Source: Fusibacter tunisiensis (GTDB lineage Bacteria; Bacillota; Clostridia; Peptostreptococcales; Acidaminobacteraceae). Taken from it: DNA of 46,808 nucleotides. The DNA lies in contig NZ_JAFBDT010000018.1 in NCBI RefSeq assembly GCF_016908355.1, positions 1 to 46,808 on the forward strand. The letters are read 5' to 3'. The notes under the pieces were generated by a model. That model saw only the letters and a program-made list of their open reading frames with translations, did no database searches and was not told the origin of the DNA. Positions 8,051 through 17,091 of this stretch are shown here, one piece after another. How positions within the stretch are numbered: the first letter of the stretch is position 1; every line of letters starts with the position of its first letter. The position numbers and the translations under genes are program-made.

Positions 8051-8062
8051 TTGTTCGAACAA
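8051..8062 (+). promoter_or_regulatory. Palindromic operator candidate TTGTTCGAACAA
   Basis: A perfect 12-base palindrome begins 10 bases after the -10 box, at the predicted start of transcription. A near-identical sequence, TTGTTTGAACAA, is found at 46687-46698 in a similar position before the metal-transporter operon. The cognate regulator is unknown. Confidence 0.45.
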
Positions 8063-8097
8063 TTTTAGCAGGACAATTCAATTAGGAGGAGTAAAGA

Positions 8098-10413
8098 ATG
8101 AAGAAGAATTTTACAACTAGGTATCTCGTTCTCATGTTGATTTTAGCAATGCTTTTGACATTAACAGCATGTGGCGACGATACAGCGGGAAATGACACGC
8201 CGGAAGCAACAACAGAAGCTGCTGGTGAACAAGAACAAGAAGTTTCATCGGCTACATTTGAAGGTGTAGATGCAGCAACAATCGATGAGTTGGCTGAATT
8301 TGATCCTCTTGCAGGCGTAACAGCAAAAGGTGATAATGGCGATGATTTAACAGCAGATATTGAAGTGTCTGGTGAAGTTAACACAATGCAAGCTGGCGAT
8401 TATACGTTGACTTATTCAGTTAAGGGTCTTGACTCAAGCGCTGAAAGAGTGATCACAGTAGCGCCGATTGAAGCAACACCTGCAAATGGTGTGTTCAATT
8501 ATAAATTTGCAGATTCAGATGTGCGTCATACATTTATGGCTGCTGCTGAAAACTATTTGCTTCACAATCAATATGCTGGTGTTCCTATGTTCTCCAATGC
8601 AGGATTTAATCTTTACTCAAGCAGAATGCAGCTTATGAGCGATACTTATTTACCAGTTATGGCATTTGGTACAGAGTATTCATCACTTTCTGCAGATGAC
8701 AGCAATGTTATTATGGAAGATGGTAACCCAGGTAATGAAGGGGAATACACTTACAGAATCGCTATTTCTGGAAACCCAACACAATGGAATCACTGGTTAT
8801 ATGATGACAGTGTAACATCAGATGTTATGGTTCACTATATTGGTGCACTTTACACATATGAATTCAATGCGGACAAAACAGGTTATGTTTTGACACCATC
8901 TATGGCTGCTGAAGATCCAATTCCAGTGGACAGTGAAATTTTACCAAGTGGTAAAGAAGTTTCAAAAGTATGGCAAATTAAAATCAAAGATGGTCTTGAG
9001 TGGAAATTCAACAGCAATACAGACACATCTATGATTACAAAAACAAATATTGACGCAGTAGATTTCTATGAAACTTATAAGATTGCATTGACTGAAAAAT
9101 GGTTTAGAGCAATCAGTGGTGGTGGCGACTTTGTTGGTGGCCCACAAAAAGTTATCAATGCTCAAGAATACACAGACGGTACTGTGGCTTGGGAAGAAGT
9201 TGGTATTAAATTAATTGACGATTACACACTCGAGTTCCACTTCGTTGAAAGTCAATCACAATGGAATGTTAAATATGGTTTTGGTAGTTTCGTAATGTCT
9301 CCAATCAACCTTGAGCTTTATGAAGCACTTGGTGATCAATACGGAATAGACGAAAAGTCAATTGGATACACTGGTCCTTACTACGTAGATTACTATGAAA
9401 GTGATAAAATCATTAGATTTAAGAAAAATGAATTGCATCATGACGCTGATAAGTATTTCTATACTGGTAGAACAATGACCATCATAGCAGATGCTGAAAT
9501 GAGATTCCAAGAGTTCGTAGCTGGCAAATTGGATGCAGGTGGCCTTCCAACAGCTCACTACGAAGATTATAAGAGTCACCCAGGTTTAAAACGTGTTCCA
9601 GGAACAACAACATTTAGATTAATGATTAATGGTTTAGGTACAAAAGACGATCAATTGGTTCAATTCCCAGAAAGCAAGTGGGAGCCAGAACCAATCTTAG
9701 CAAATCAAGATTTCAAAATGGCAATGTTCCATGCTATTGACAGACAAAAACTTGCAGAAGAGGTTCTTAAAACATCTGAAAAACAAATGTATCTTTTCTC
9801 AGATGCATATGTTGTAGAAGCAGAACTTGGTATTCCTTATAGAAGTACACCACAAGGAATGTCTGTAGGTGCTGATTTATCACCATCTACTTATGGCTAT
9901 AACTTTGACGCAGCAAAAGCTTATTATGAAAAAGCAATTACAGAATTGGTAGAAGCAGGCACATATAAAGATGGCGATACAATCGAAGTAGAATTCTACT
10001 TCTTCTCAGGTAGTGATGCTCAAGAATTGATGGCATCTTATCTTAAGGACGCTTTCGAGTCTGCATTTGTAACAGATAAATATGATATTACATTTACACT
10101 GAACACATCTCCAAAAGAATTCCCAGGTATCTATTATGACCACATGATGATTGGTGAATTTGATACTTCTGTTGGTGGTATTTCTGGATCGACTCTAGAT
10201 GCCGCTTCATTCCTTGACACTTATTGTTCAGATAACCGTGGATTCTTTACACTTAACTGGGGTATCGATACTTCAGTAGCTGAGATTCCAGTTATTTATC
10301 AAAACAACGATGGCGACTTTGTAAAAGAACTTTGGTCATTTGATGCCATTACACAAGCCTTAAATGGTGAAGTGGAAGTTGCTGACGGTGCGGAAGTCGT
10401 ATCTGAAGAGTAA
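8098..10413 (+). CDS. oppA: Oligopeptide ABC transporter substrate-binding lipoprotein with extra N-terminal Ig-like domain
   Basis: This 771-aa SBP_bac_5/OppA-type lipoprotein has a signal peptide ending in the lipobox LTAC, with Cys25 as lipid anchor. After an acidic linker, residues about 55-125 form a bacterial Ig-like/DUF5011-like module (pattern FDPLAGVTAKGDNG, then GDYTLTYSV). The peptide-binding domain follows from about 210 to 700. Most OppA proteins are about 540-600 aa, so this one is enlarged by an N-terminal module. The ribosome binding site AGGAGG precedes the ATG. It is the first gene of an operon with two permeases and two ATPases. A weak hairpin after it may give more binding protein than membrane subunits. 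The peptide substrate is inferred from family only. Confidence 0.9.
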   Translation: MKKNFTTRYLVLMLILAMLLTLTACGDDTAGNDTPEATTEAAGEQEQEVSSATFEGVDAATIDELAEFDPLAGVTAKGDNGDDLTADIEVSGEVNTMQAGDYTLTYSVKGLDSSAERVITVAPIEATPANGVFNYKFADSDVRHTFMAAAENYLLHNQYAGVPMFSNAGFNLYSSRMQLMSDTYLPVMAFGTEYSSLSADDSNVIMEDGNPGNEGEYTYRIAISGNPTQWNHWLYDDSVTSDVMVHYIGALYTYEFNADKTGYVLTPSMAAEDPIPVDSEILPSGKEVSKVWQIKIKDGLEWKFNSNTDTSMITKTNIDAVDFYETYKIALTEKWFRAISGGGDFVGGPQKVINAQEYTDGTVAWEEVGIKLIDDYTLEFHFVESQSQWNVKYGFGSFVMSPINLELYEALGDQYGIDEKSIGYTGPYYVDYYESDKIIRFKKNELHHDADKYFYTGRTMTIIADAEMRFQEFVAGKLDAGGLPTAHYEDYKSHPGLKRVPGTTTFRLMINGLGTKDDQLVQFPESKWEPEPILANQDFKMAMFHAIDRQKLAEEVLKTSEKQMYLFSDAYVVEAELGIPYRSTPQGMSVGADLSPSTYGYNFDAAKAYYEKAITELVEAGTYKDGDTIEVEFYFFSGSDAQELMASYLKDAFESAFVTDKYDITFTLNTSPKEFPGIYYDHMMIGEFDTSVGGISGSTLDAASFLDTYCSDNRGFFTLNWGIDTSVAEIPVIYQNNDGDFVKELWSFDAITQALNGEVEVADGAEVVSEE

Positions 10414-10438
10414 GCTATTTTAGGTTCTAAAATTTTGG

Positions 10439-10471
10439 GAAGGGCAGTGAACTTCTGCTCTTCTCATTTTT
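10439..10471 (+). terminator. Weak terminator or mRNA-stabilising hairpin between oppA and oppB
   Basis: GAAGGGCAG and CTGCTCTTC form a 9-bp stem with one G-U pair, followed by TCATTTTT. The T tract is imperfect, so partial read-through is expected. This fits the usual excess of binding protein over permease. Confidence 0.55.
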
Positions 10472-10528
10472 ATGAAAATGATTTTGACAATTTGATCCTT
10501 AATTACTCAAAAGAGAGGCTAGTGGAAC

Positions 10529-11599
10529 ATGATAAGATATGTCATCACGAGAATTATTTGGATTTTTATTATAATGTTCACCATATTATCGTTGAACTTT
10601 ACATTGCTTAAACTGGCACCAGATTATGCGCCAACAACAGAGGAAGAGCGAACGATTTATTATGAAAAACAAGTTCGAGATGGGTATATGTCGTTTAGGC
10701 TGATTACAGATGAAGCAGAAATGGAAGATATTCGGACTAAAAATGCCCAAGGCACACGACTTAAAAATGCGTATTATGAAGATAAAGGGGATATGATTCG
10801 TGCTTATGAGCCAATTGCCATCAGCAAGCAGTACTTTTCATGGTTGAAGAACCTTCTGAAATGGGACTGGGGCTTGTCTACACGTATAGAAGTCGGTAAG
10901 CCGGCATTTACTGTGTTGAGTTCACGTATGGAAACAACACTTGTATTAAACTTAATTGCACTTGTATTTTACATTCCAATAGGGTTGGCACTTGGCATTA
11001 TTGCGGCCCTAAATAAGGACAAACCTATTGACAACTTTATATCTATTGCGGTTATGGTTATGATATCCGTACCGTCCTTTGTGGTCATGATTTTATTGGT
11101 AATGATTTTTGGCTATCGATTGGAATGGGTTCCGACCATTTTCCCAGCCAAAGACGCAGAAACACTTATAAGATTACGCGGCCTAATTTTACCAGTATTG
11201 GCCCTATCGTTTGGAGCAATAGCCTCATTGTCTAGGTTAACGCGAGCCGAACTGACTGAGGTTATGACATCTGAGTTCTTATTGCTTGCGCGCACAAAGG
11301 GATTGACGCGTCGACAAGCTGTTATTAGACATGCTATGCGAAATTCCATGGTACCACTTGTGCCAAGTATTATCTTTTCATTTGTAGGTTTGCTTTCGGG
11401 TTCTGTTATCATTGAAATGATTTATTCCATTCCTGGAACGGGTCAAGTATACCTTAGAGCACTCACTCGAAATGCTTATGACTATAACGTCTTGCTCAGT
11501 GCCACTGCATTTTATACAGTGCTGACTTTGTTTGCTATTTTACTAGTGGACCTGACATACGGCATTATTGATCCAAGAATCAGAATGGGAGGTAGATAG
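10529..11599 (+). CDS. oppB: Oligopeptide ABC transporter permease OppB
   Basis: This is a 356-aa DppB/OppB-family permease. TM1 lies at about 7-27. An external loop of about 90 residues (30-115) is longer and more charged than usual. The BPD_transp_1 domain spans about 130-350, with the EAA-type loop ELTEVMTSEFLLLARTKGLTRRQAVIRHAMRN. The C-terminal PGTGQVYLRALTRNAYDYNV pattern is typical of OppB. OppC begins two bases after its stop codon. Confidence 0.92.
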   Translation: MIRYVITRIIWIFIIMFTILSLNFTLLKLAPDYAPTTEEERTIYYEKQVRDGYMSFRLITDEAEMEDIRTKNAQGTRLKNAYYEDKGDMIRAYEPIAISKQYFSWLKNLLKWDWGLSTRIEVGKPAFTVLSSRMETTLVLNLIALVFYIPIGLALGIIAALNKDKPIDNFISIAVMVMISVPSFVVMILLVMIFGYRLEWVPTIFPAKDAETLIRLRGLILPVLALSFGAIASLSRLTRAELTEVMTSEFLLLARTKGLTRRQAVIRHAMRNSMVPLVPSIIFSFVGLLSGSVIIEMIYSIPGTGQVYLRALTRNAYDYNVLLSATAFYTVLTLFAILLVDLTYGIIDPRIRMGGR

Positions 11600-11601
11600 G
11601 C

Positions 11602-13494
11602 ATGCAGAAGAATGATGACTTAAAACAAAAAAATATCTCCGCAGACCAATTTGAATTTGTTCAAAAAGATGAAAAACTATACGATCAAGAATTAGAAGGC
11701 CGCCCGATAGGGTATTTTGAAGACGTTTGGATTCGGTTTAGAAAAAATAGAACGAACTTGACAGCGTCAATTATATTATTGATTTTAATCGTTTCATCCA
11801 TTATTATGCCGTTTATTTCTGGCAAGGAATACAATAGGATTGACGAAAAAATTGCATTTTTACCACCCCGTGTGCCAGTGCTTGAGAAATTTGGAATTTT
11901 TGACGGGATTGTATCTCATGAAGAAATGCCGGTTGATCTAAACACCTATGATGAAGCAACAGGACTTTATTATCCAATGGGCTATAATCAAAAGGCAATT
12001 ATTGAAGGGACATTAACAAATTCTACAATACCAAGCAACGAAAAATCACCATCAGTTTTGAATGGCCAAGCCTTGATGGTATTGGATTACGATTCAAATA
12101 CGATGACCATTCAATCTACAGAGTTTTTTACCCTTTCAAAAGCCAATAATGGTATTTTAGAGCTTGATGTTTATGAAATGGACACCGCTTCAAACGGAAA
12201 ACTTGAAGTAATGCTTCAGACAGACTTCGGTGGCGAGTACAAAGTGTTGGCAACAATTGAAGAACCTGGGAAGCATGCCATTAATGTATTTGACTTAAAC
12301 CCAGACTTGTATGCGGATGTGGTTTCAACACTTAGGTTGAGATATACAGCTGATGCAGGACGATCTTCAGTTGCCATTTCAAGCATTTCAGTTTTAGAAA
12401 GTGGCAGTGAAACGCCAGTCTTTGAAAATCAAGGTTTTAGTCTTTCGGAGTATAAAATTGTTGATGGCAAAGGCTCATACCAGCGCCAAAATGCTGAAAT
12501 GATTGTTGCAACTTTTGAATACAACAAGTATCTTGCAGCTTTTGACTTAACGCGAGAAATTGCCTTTTCTTCTGCTGAATACGATCAATTAATTGAAGAA
12601 GCCGGTGGGAATGTGAAAAAAATCCCAAATCCGGATAATCCAGAAGGTTGGTTTTTTGAAGAAGGATTTCCAATTCGAGAAGTAATTCGTAAAAACGATA
12701 CCGTTAAGGTAGATGGAAAAGAATATTCTTCTTATGAAGTCATGTTAGATTACAAAACATATCTTGGATATGAAAATCTTCCATACTTTCTTTTTGGGAC
12801 CACATCAGCAGGCCGTGATTTGTTTTCACTTGTTTGGGTTGGACTTAGAACTTCCTTGTTAATTGGTCTAATTGTAACGGCCATTAACGTTTCTGTTGGT
12901 GTTGTCTATGGTGCGATTTCAGGTTTCTATGGCGGCGTTGTAGACATTTTGATGGAGCGATTCTCAGAGATTATGGGCCGTATACCATGGCTTGTAGTGC
13001 TTTCCATTATGGTTGTTTTATTTGACCCAGGCATTAAGACATTGATACTGACTTTAATTATTAATGGTTGGATTGGAACTGCCGGTGTAACCCGTATGCA
13101 GTTTTATAGGTATAAAGGCAGGGAATATGTACTTGCTTCAAAAACCATGGGTGCCAAGGATGGACGTTTGATTTTTAGACATATCCTGCCCAATGGTATT
13201 GGTACAATTATCACTGCAAGTATTCTTTCGATTCCAGGTGTCATTTTTACTGAATCTGCCCTATCTTTTCTTGGATATGGTATTGGACACGGACAGTCGT
13301 TTAACTTCTTTGGATTGACTTTTTCAGGTGTATCAATAGGGGTCTTATTATCAGATGGGCGTAACTTCCTTCTGAACTATCCGCATTTGGTTATCTTCCC
13401 AGCCCTTATTGTATCAATCCTTATGATTACATTTAATATGTTTGGTAATGCATTGCGGGATGCATTTAACCCATCATTGAGAGGGGTTGAATAA
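11602..13494 (+). CDS. oppC: Oligopeptide ABC transporter permease OppC with giant extracellular insertion
   Basis: This is an OppC-family permease of 630 aa, about twice the usual 300. It has a cytoplasmic N-terminus (FEDVWIRFRKNRTNLTAS), TM1 at about 50-72, and then some 310 residues outside the membrane before the remaining segments (about 395-620). The permease core shows the OppC pattern, with EIMGRIPWLVVLSIMVVLF and a coupling loop around GREYVLASKTMGAKDGRLIFRHILPN. The inserted domain (residues about 73-385) has beta-rich stretches such as YKVLATIEEPGKHAINVFDL, perhaps a jelly-roll or carbohydrate-binding-like fold. It could contact the enlarged OppA. Its function is unknown. Confidence 0.9.
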   Translation: MQKNDDLKQKNISADQFEFVQKDEKLYDQELEGRPIGYFEDVWIRFRKNRTNLTASIILLILIVSSIIMPFISGKEYNRIDEKIAFLPPRVPVLEKFGIFDGIVSHEEMPVDLNTYDEATGLYYPMGYNQKAIIEGTLTNSTIPSNEKSPSVLNGQALMVLDYDSNTMTIQSTEFFTLSKANNGILELDVYEMDTASNGKLEVMLQTDFGGEYKVLATIEEPGKHAINVFDLNPDLYADVVSTLRLRYTADAGRSSVAISSISVLESGSETPVFENQGFSLSEYKIVDGKGSYQRQNAEMIVATFEYNKYLAAFDLTREIAFSSAEYDQLIEEAGGNVKKIPNPDNPEGWFFEEGFPIREVIRKNDTVKVDGKEYSSYEVMLDYKTYLGYENLPYFLFGTTSAGRDLFSLVWVGLRTSLLIGLIVTAINVSVGVVYGAISGFYGGVVDILMERFSEIMGRIPWLVVLSIMVVLFDPGIKTLILTLIINGWIGTAGVTRMQFYRYKGREYVLASKTMGAKDGRLIFRHILPNGIGTIITASILSIPGVIFTESALSFLGYGIGHGQSFNFFGLTFSGVSIGVLLSDGRNFLLNYPHLVIFPALIVSILMITFNMFGNALRDAFNPSLRGVE

Positions 13495-13495
13495 A

Positions 13496-14899
13496 ATGAA
13501 TAAAAAATTGACAGTAGAAAACTTAAGCATTTCATTTAGAACCGTTTCCGGCAACGTACAGGCAGTTAGAGACATAAGCTTTGATCTTTACGAAGGTGAA
13601 ACGCTTGCAATCGTAGGTGAATCCGGGTCTGGAAAATCTGTAATGAACCGAACCATAATGGGAATTTTGGCTGGAAATGGTATTGTTGACTCTGGCAAAA
13701 TTGTCTATGAAGGGGAGGACCTTCTTAAAATCACAGAAGAGCAATACCATGAAATTAGAGGCAGTAAAATCGGCATGATTTATCAAGACCCATTGTCGAG
13801 TTTGAATCCAATCATGCGTATTGGTAAACAAATTACGGAAGGGTTATTGCTCAATGGACACCATTTAAAAAATAAAATTGCAAAATTATACAATAAAGAA
13901 CGCATTGCTTATTATGAAATTGAAAGAGATATCCGGATCTTAAAAGAAAAGAAAGCTAAAGATCCTGAGTCTAAGCAAAAATTGAAAGACCTTAAAAAGC
14001 GGCTTCCTGAAGCTAAAAAGATCATGGTGGCTGCCAAGAAAAAAGCAACAAAAATTGTAATGGCTGAATATGAAAAGCAAAAAGCAGCCCATAAAATTGA
14101 GATGGATGCCCTTAAAAAGAATCCACATAATCTGGACAAAGAGGCTCTTAAGGCTGAAATTGAAGCTAAAAAGGAGGCCTTTAGACGGGTAAAACGCGTT
14201 ACAAAGATGGAGGCTAAAGAAAAGGCCCTTAAAGTAATGGAAGAGGTTGGTATACCGGATCCTGAAAGAAGATTTAAGCAATATCCGTTTCAGTTTTCCG
14301 GTGGTATGAGACAGAGAATTGTAATTGCAATTGTGCTCACCTCCAATCCAGATATTTTGATTTGTGATGAGCCAACCACAGCACTAGACGTTACCATTCA
14401 GTCTCAGATTCTTGAATTGATTAAGAAAATTAAAGAAGAGCGTAGTTTGACTGTAATCTTCATTACACATGACTTAGGTGTTGTGGCGAATATTGCAGAT
14501 CGAATTGCAGTTATGTATGCTGGTAAAATTCAGGAGATTGGCACAAATGATGAAATTTTCTATAATCCACAGCATCCATATACTTGGGCGCTCCTCGGAT
14601 CAATGCCGGACCTTTCATCACATGAGGCACTGATTAATATTCCTGGAACACCTCCTGATATGCGATTTCCACCTAAAGGAGATGCGTTTGCACTTCGCAG
14701 TCAGTACGCTATGAAAATTGACATGGAAGAACAGCCGCCACTCTTTAAAATTTCTGATACCCACTATGCTGCCGCTTGGCATTTGCATAAGGATGCACCA
14801 CCAATTGAAAAACCGGTGGAACTTCAGGAGCGGATTGAGCGTATGAAGGTGTTGACAGAAGAATTAATAAGAAATGAGGTGGCGCTTGACTATGAATAA
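13496..14899 (+). CDS. oppD: Oligopeptide ABC transporter ATPase OppD with charged helical insertion
   Basis: This is a 467-aa ATPase of the OppD/DppD family. Walker A GESGSGKS lies at 41-48, the Q-loop IYQDPLSSLNP near 95, signature FSGGM at 267-271, Walker B ILICDE at 287-292 and the H-loop ITHDLG after that. A C-terminal oligopeptide-transporter tail (PHPYTWALLGSMPD) follows. Between Q-loop and signature, residues about 125-235 are an extra Lys/Glu-rich helical stretch, probably a coiled coil in the helical subdomain. Family members are usually about 330 aa. I chose the ATG at 13496, nine bases after GAGGGG, over an upstream TTG at 13487. The 3' end overlaps oppF by 8 bases. Confidence 0.92.
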   Translation: MNKKLTVENLSISFRTVSGNVQAVRDISFDLYEGETLAIVGESGSGKSVMNRTIMGILAGNGIVDSGKIVYEGEDLLKITEEQYHEIRGSKIGMIYQDPLSSLNPIMRIGKQITEGLLLNGHHLKNKIAKLYNKERIAYYEIERDIRILKEKKAKDPESKQKLKDLKKRLPEAKKIMVAAKKKATKIVMAEYEKQKAAHKIEMDALKKNPHNLDKEALKAEIEAKKEAFRRVKRVTKMEAKEKALKVMEEVGIPDPERRFKQYPFQFSGGMRQRIVIAIVLTSNPDILICDEPTTALDVTIQSQILELIKKIKEERSLTVIFITHDLGVVANIADRIAVMYAGKIQEIGTNDEIFYNPQHPYTWALLGSMPDLSSHEALINIPGTPPDMRFPPKGDAFALRSQYAMKIDMEEQPPLFKISDTHYAAAWHLHKDAPPIEKPVELQERIERMKVLTEELIRNEVALDYE

Positions 14900-15998
14900 T
14901 CCGACACTTAACGAGGCAGCTTCAGCTGAACCGATTCTACGTGTAAAGAACGTAAAAACCCACTTCAAATCTGGTGTTGGGGCCAATAAATTGGTGGTCA
15001 AGGCCGTGGATGGTGTAAGCTTTGATGTGTTTAGAGGTGAAATATTTGGACTTGTTGGCGAGTCTGGGTGTGGAAAAACCACACTAGGTCGAACCATTAT
15101 TCGCTTATATGAACCAACGGATGGGTCTGTTGAATTTTTAGGCCAAGAGGTTTCTGCTGGCTATGAGTCAGACCATGAAGCCATTCGAGAGGCCAAAAAA
15201 ATCCTCAAAACAGAAAGCGATCCTGAAAAGAAACGTCAGGCCTCAGAGCTGATTAGAAAATCCAGAAAAGAGATTGCAAGAAAAAAGCAGTTAAATAAGA
15301 AGCGAAATACTGAAGTCATGAATAAAATGCAAATGATTTTTCAAGACCCAATTGCATCACTAGATCCACGGATGACTGTAAAGGAAATCATTGCAGAAGG
15401 CCTTCGGATTGCAGGCGTCAAAAAAGAAGAGGAAATCATTCGTAAAGTTAATGATGTTCTTGAGACCGTTGGGCTTGTGCCTGAACACTCAAACCGGTAT
15501 CCACATGAATTTAGTGGTGGCCAAAGACAGAGAATTGGTATTGCAAGAGCTTTGATCATTAATCCGGAGTTTCTCATAGCCGATGAACCGATTAGTGCAC
15601 TTGATGTTTCAATACAGGCACAGGTTATCAATCTGCTTAACGAGTTAAGGCACAAACTGGGCATTTCAATACTCTTTGTAGCCCATGATTTATCGGTTAT
15701 CAAGTACATCAGTGATCGAGTTGGCGTTATGTATTTTGGAAATATGGTTGAACTCGCACCTGCGGACAAGTTGTTTGCAAACCCACTTCACCCGTATACA
15801 CGTTCACTCCTTTCCGCAGTACCTCTCCCTGATCCAAACTATGAAAGACGTAGAAAAAGGGTAAGGTACAAGCCAGATACAACTGTGGATTATGTTGCAG
15901 ACCCTCAAAAGTTCCAGGAAATTGAGCCGGGCCACTTTGTGCTTGCCAATGAAGCGGAAATGAAAAAATACAGAAAGATATTGGGACAGAATGTATAG
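14892..15998 (+). CDS. oppF: Oligopeptide ABC transporter ATPase OppF with charged insertion
   Basis: This is a 368-aa second ATPase of the opp complex. Walker A GESGCGKTT is at 56-64, the Q-loop MIFQDPIASLDPR near 148, signature FSGGQRQR, and Walker B FLIADEPISALD. The C-terminal tail PLHPYTRSLLSAVPLPD is typical of OppF. Residues about 90-140 are a Lys/Glu/Arg-rich insertion between Walker A and the Q-loop, a different place from the OppD insertion. The start is ATG 14892, preceded by GAGGTGG, overlapping the oppD stop in ATGAATAA. The upstream ATG at 14874 would put the ribosome binding site inside the gene. Confidence 0.92.
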   Translation: MNNPTLNEAASAEPILRVKNVKTHFKSGVGANKLVVKAVDGVSFDVFRGEIFGLVGESGCGKTTLGRTIIRLYEPTDGSVEFLGQEVSAGYESDHEAIREAKKILKTESDPEKKRQASELIRKSRKEIARKKQLNKKRNTEVMNKMQMIFQDPIASLDPRMTVKEIIAEGLRIAGVKKEEEIIRKVNDVLETVGLVPEHSNRYPHEFSGGQRQRIGIARALIINPEFLIADEPISALDVSIQAQVINLLNELRHKLGISILFVAHDLSVIKYISDRVGVMYFGNMVELAPADKLFANPLHPYTRSLLSAVPLPDPNYERRRKRVRYKPDTTVDYVADPQKFQEIEPGHFVLANEAEMKKYRKILGQNV

Positions 15999-16365
15999 AA
16001 AAGGCACGCTGACAGCAATAGGCATATCAATCTTAATGATGATTTTTCTCCTATTTGTAATCTATGACTTTGAAATGAATTTGCTTTATGTTTCAAACGT
16101 TGTATTCCTAGTGGGATTCGGAGTCTTCATACCTGGGTTGATTATAATCACAGGGGCAGACGGACTGTTTAACAGTTCGGCCTACTTGTTTAAAAAAATT
16201 TTCACGAAGCCATCAAAAGCTGGCAAGGAATTAAGTTCTTATAATGACTTTTTATTGCATAGGAAGGCACAAAATAGGCAATTTGATCTGAAGTCAGTGG
16301 GTTTTTTTATGATAATCATGGGGATTGTATATATAATTATATCCCTTATACTGGGTAGTCTTTAA
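15991..16365 (+). CDS. DUF3899-like small membrane protein
   Basis: This is a 124-aa protein with three predicted membrane segments (about 7-27, 32-54, 100-122) and a basic cytoplasmic loop between the second and third. It resembles the DUF3899 family found next to opp-type operons in Firmicutes. Its ATG overlaps the oppF stop codon (ATGTATAG), so it is the last gene of the operon and probably made with the transporter. Function is unknown. Confidence 0.65.
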   Translation: MYRKGTLTAIGISILMMIFLLFVIYDFEMNLLYVSNVVFLVGFGVFIPGLIIITGADGLFNSSAYLFKKIFTKPSKAGKELSSYNDFLLHRKAQNRQFDLKSVGFFMIIMGIVYIIISLILGSL

Positions 16366-16373
16366 GAAAAAAA

Positions 16374-17039
16374 TTAAAATCCTTTGGTTTGACCCACCCA
16401 AGGTTTAGGGGTCCCTGCTCGAAATTCATCGATGCTGGGACCTTTTAATTTTTTGAGTCGCCATATCCCGTACACATAGCTAATCATTAAAACGGCAACG
16501 GTTAAGGGGGTTCCTAGAAGGGTGTTTATGATAAACAGGCCTGTGAGGTCTTCTCTGATCAGCAATACATATTGTAAAGAACCACGTAGAGTGAAAAGGA
16601 GGAACCAAATAAAAGTAACTTCACTATAGGCTGGTTGGATGTCATTTCTAAAATACCAGTTAAATTCCCACCCTCTTGAAAGGTGACTTAACCAGGCAGC
16701 CATTGGTTTTTTCACAATTAAACTCACAAGTGCGGTTATAGAAAGACCTATACTGGTTAAGAGTTTTGGCAAGTAAAAATTTGAAGCATTTTTAGAGAGC
16801 AGAGCAAGACTGGCAGCAAAAATAACGCCTAAGAGACCTAAAAAGGCGTATTTTAAAGTTGTTTTATTTTTAAACCTGTAGATGCCAATTAGGGTTGCTG
16901 TCAGTATGGCCCCAGCAAATCCAATTTGTATGGAAAAAAAACCATTCAAAATCACATAAATAAAAGGGGGGATAAGCGCATCAATTGTCTTTCCTTTTGA
17001 TAGTGTTCGGAGTTCATCCCAAACATCTTTTTGATTCAT
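16374..17039 (-). CDS. DUF3159-like multi-pass membrane protein
   Basis: This 221-aa integral membrane protein has about six hydrophobic segments. The pattern resembles DUF3159 (N-terminal GKTIDALIPPFIYVILNGFF, and WLSHLSRGWEFNWYFRNDIQPAY in the middle). No catalytic motif is recognised. It converges on the opp operon with only 8 bases between stop codons and no clear terminator. It follows the aminotransferase gene 52 bases downstream on the same strand, so they may share a transcript. Role unknown. Confidence 0.6.
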   Translation of the reverse strand: MNQKDVWDELRTLSKGKTIDALIPPFIYVILNGFFSIQIGFAGAILTATLIGIYRFKNKTTLKYAFLGLLGVIFAASLALLSKNASNFYLPKLLTSIGLSITALVSLIVKKPMAAWLSHLSRGWEFNWYFRNDIQPAYSEVTFIWFLLFTLRGSLQYVLLIREDLTGLFIINTLLGTPLTVAVLMISYVYGIWRLKKLKGPSIDEFRAGTPKPWVGQTKGF

Positions 17040-17091
17040 ATGTGCCTCCTAGGCTAAGACTTTTTTATTTACAGTAAAGCATAGCAGACTA

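Noticed and set aside
8051-8062. LexA box
   Set aside because: The Gram-positive LexA site has the order GAAC-N4-GTTC. Here the half-sites are in the opposite order (GTTCGAAC).
13912-14281. Phe/Ser-rich minus-strand ORFs inside oppD
   Set aside because: They mirror the Lys/Glu-rich insertion of OppD in the opposite strand, with no start signals.
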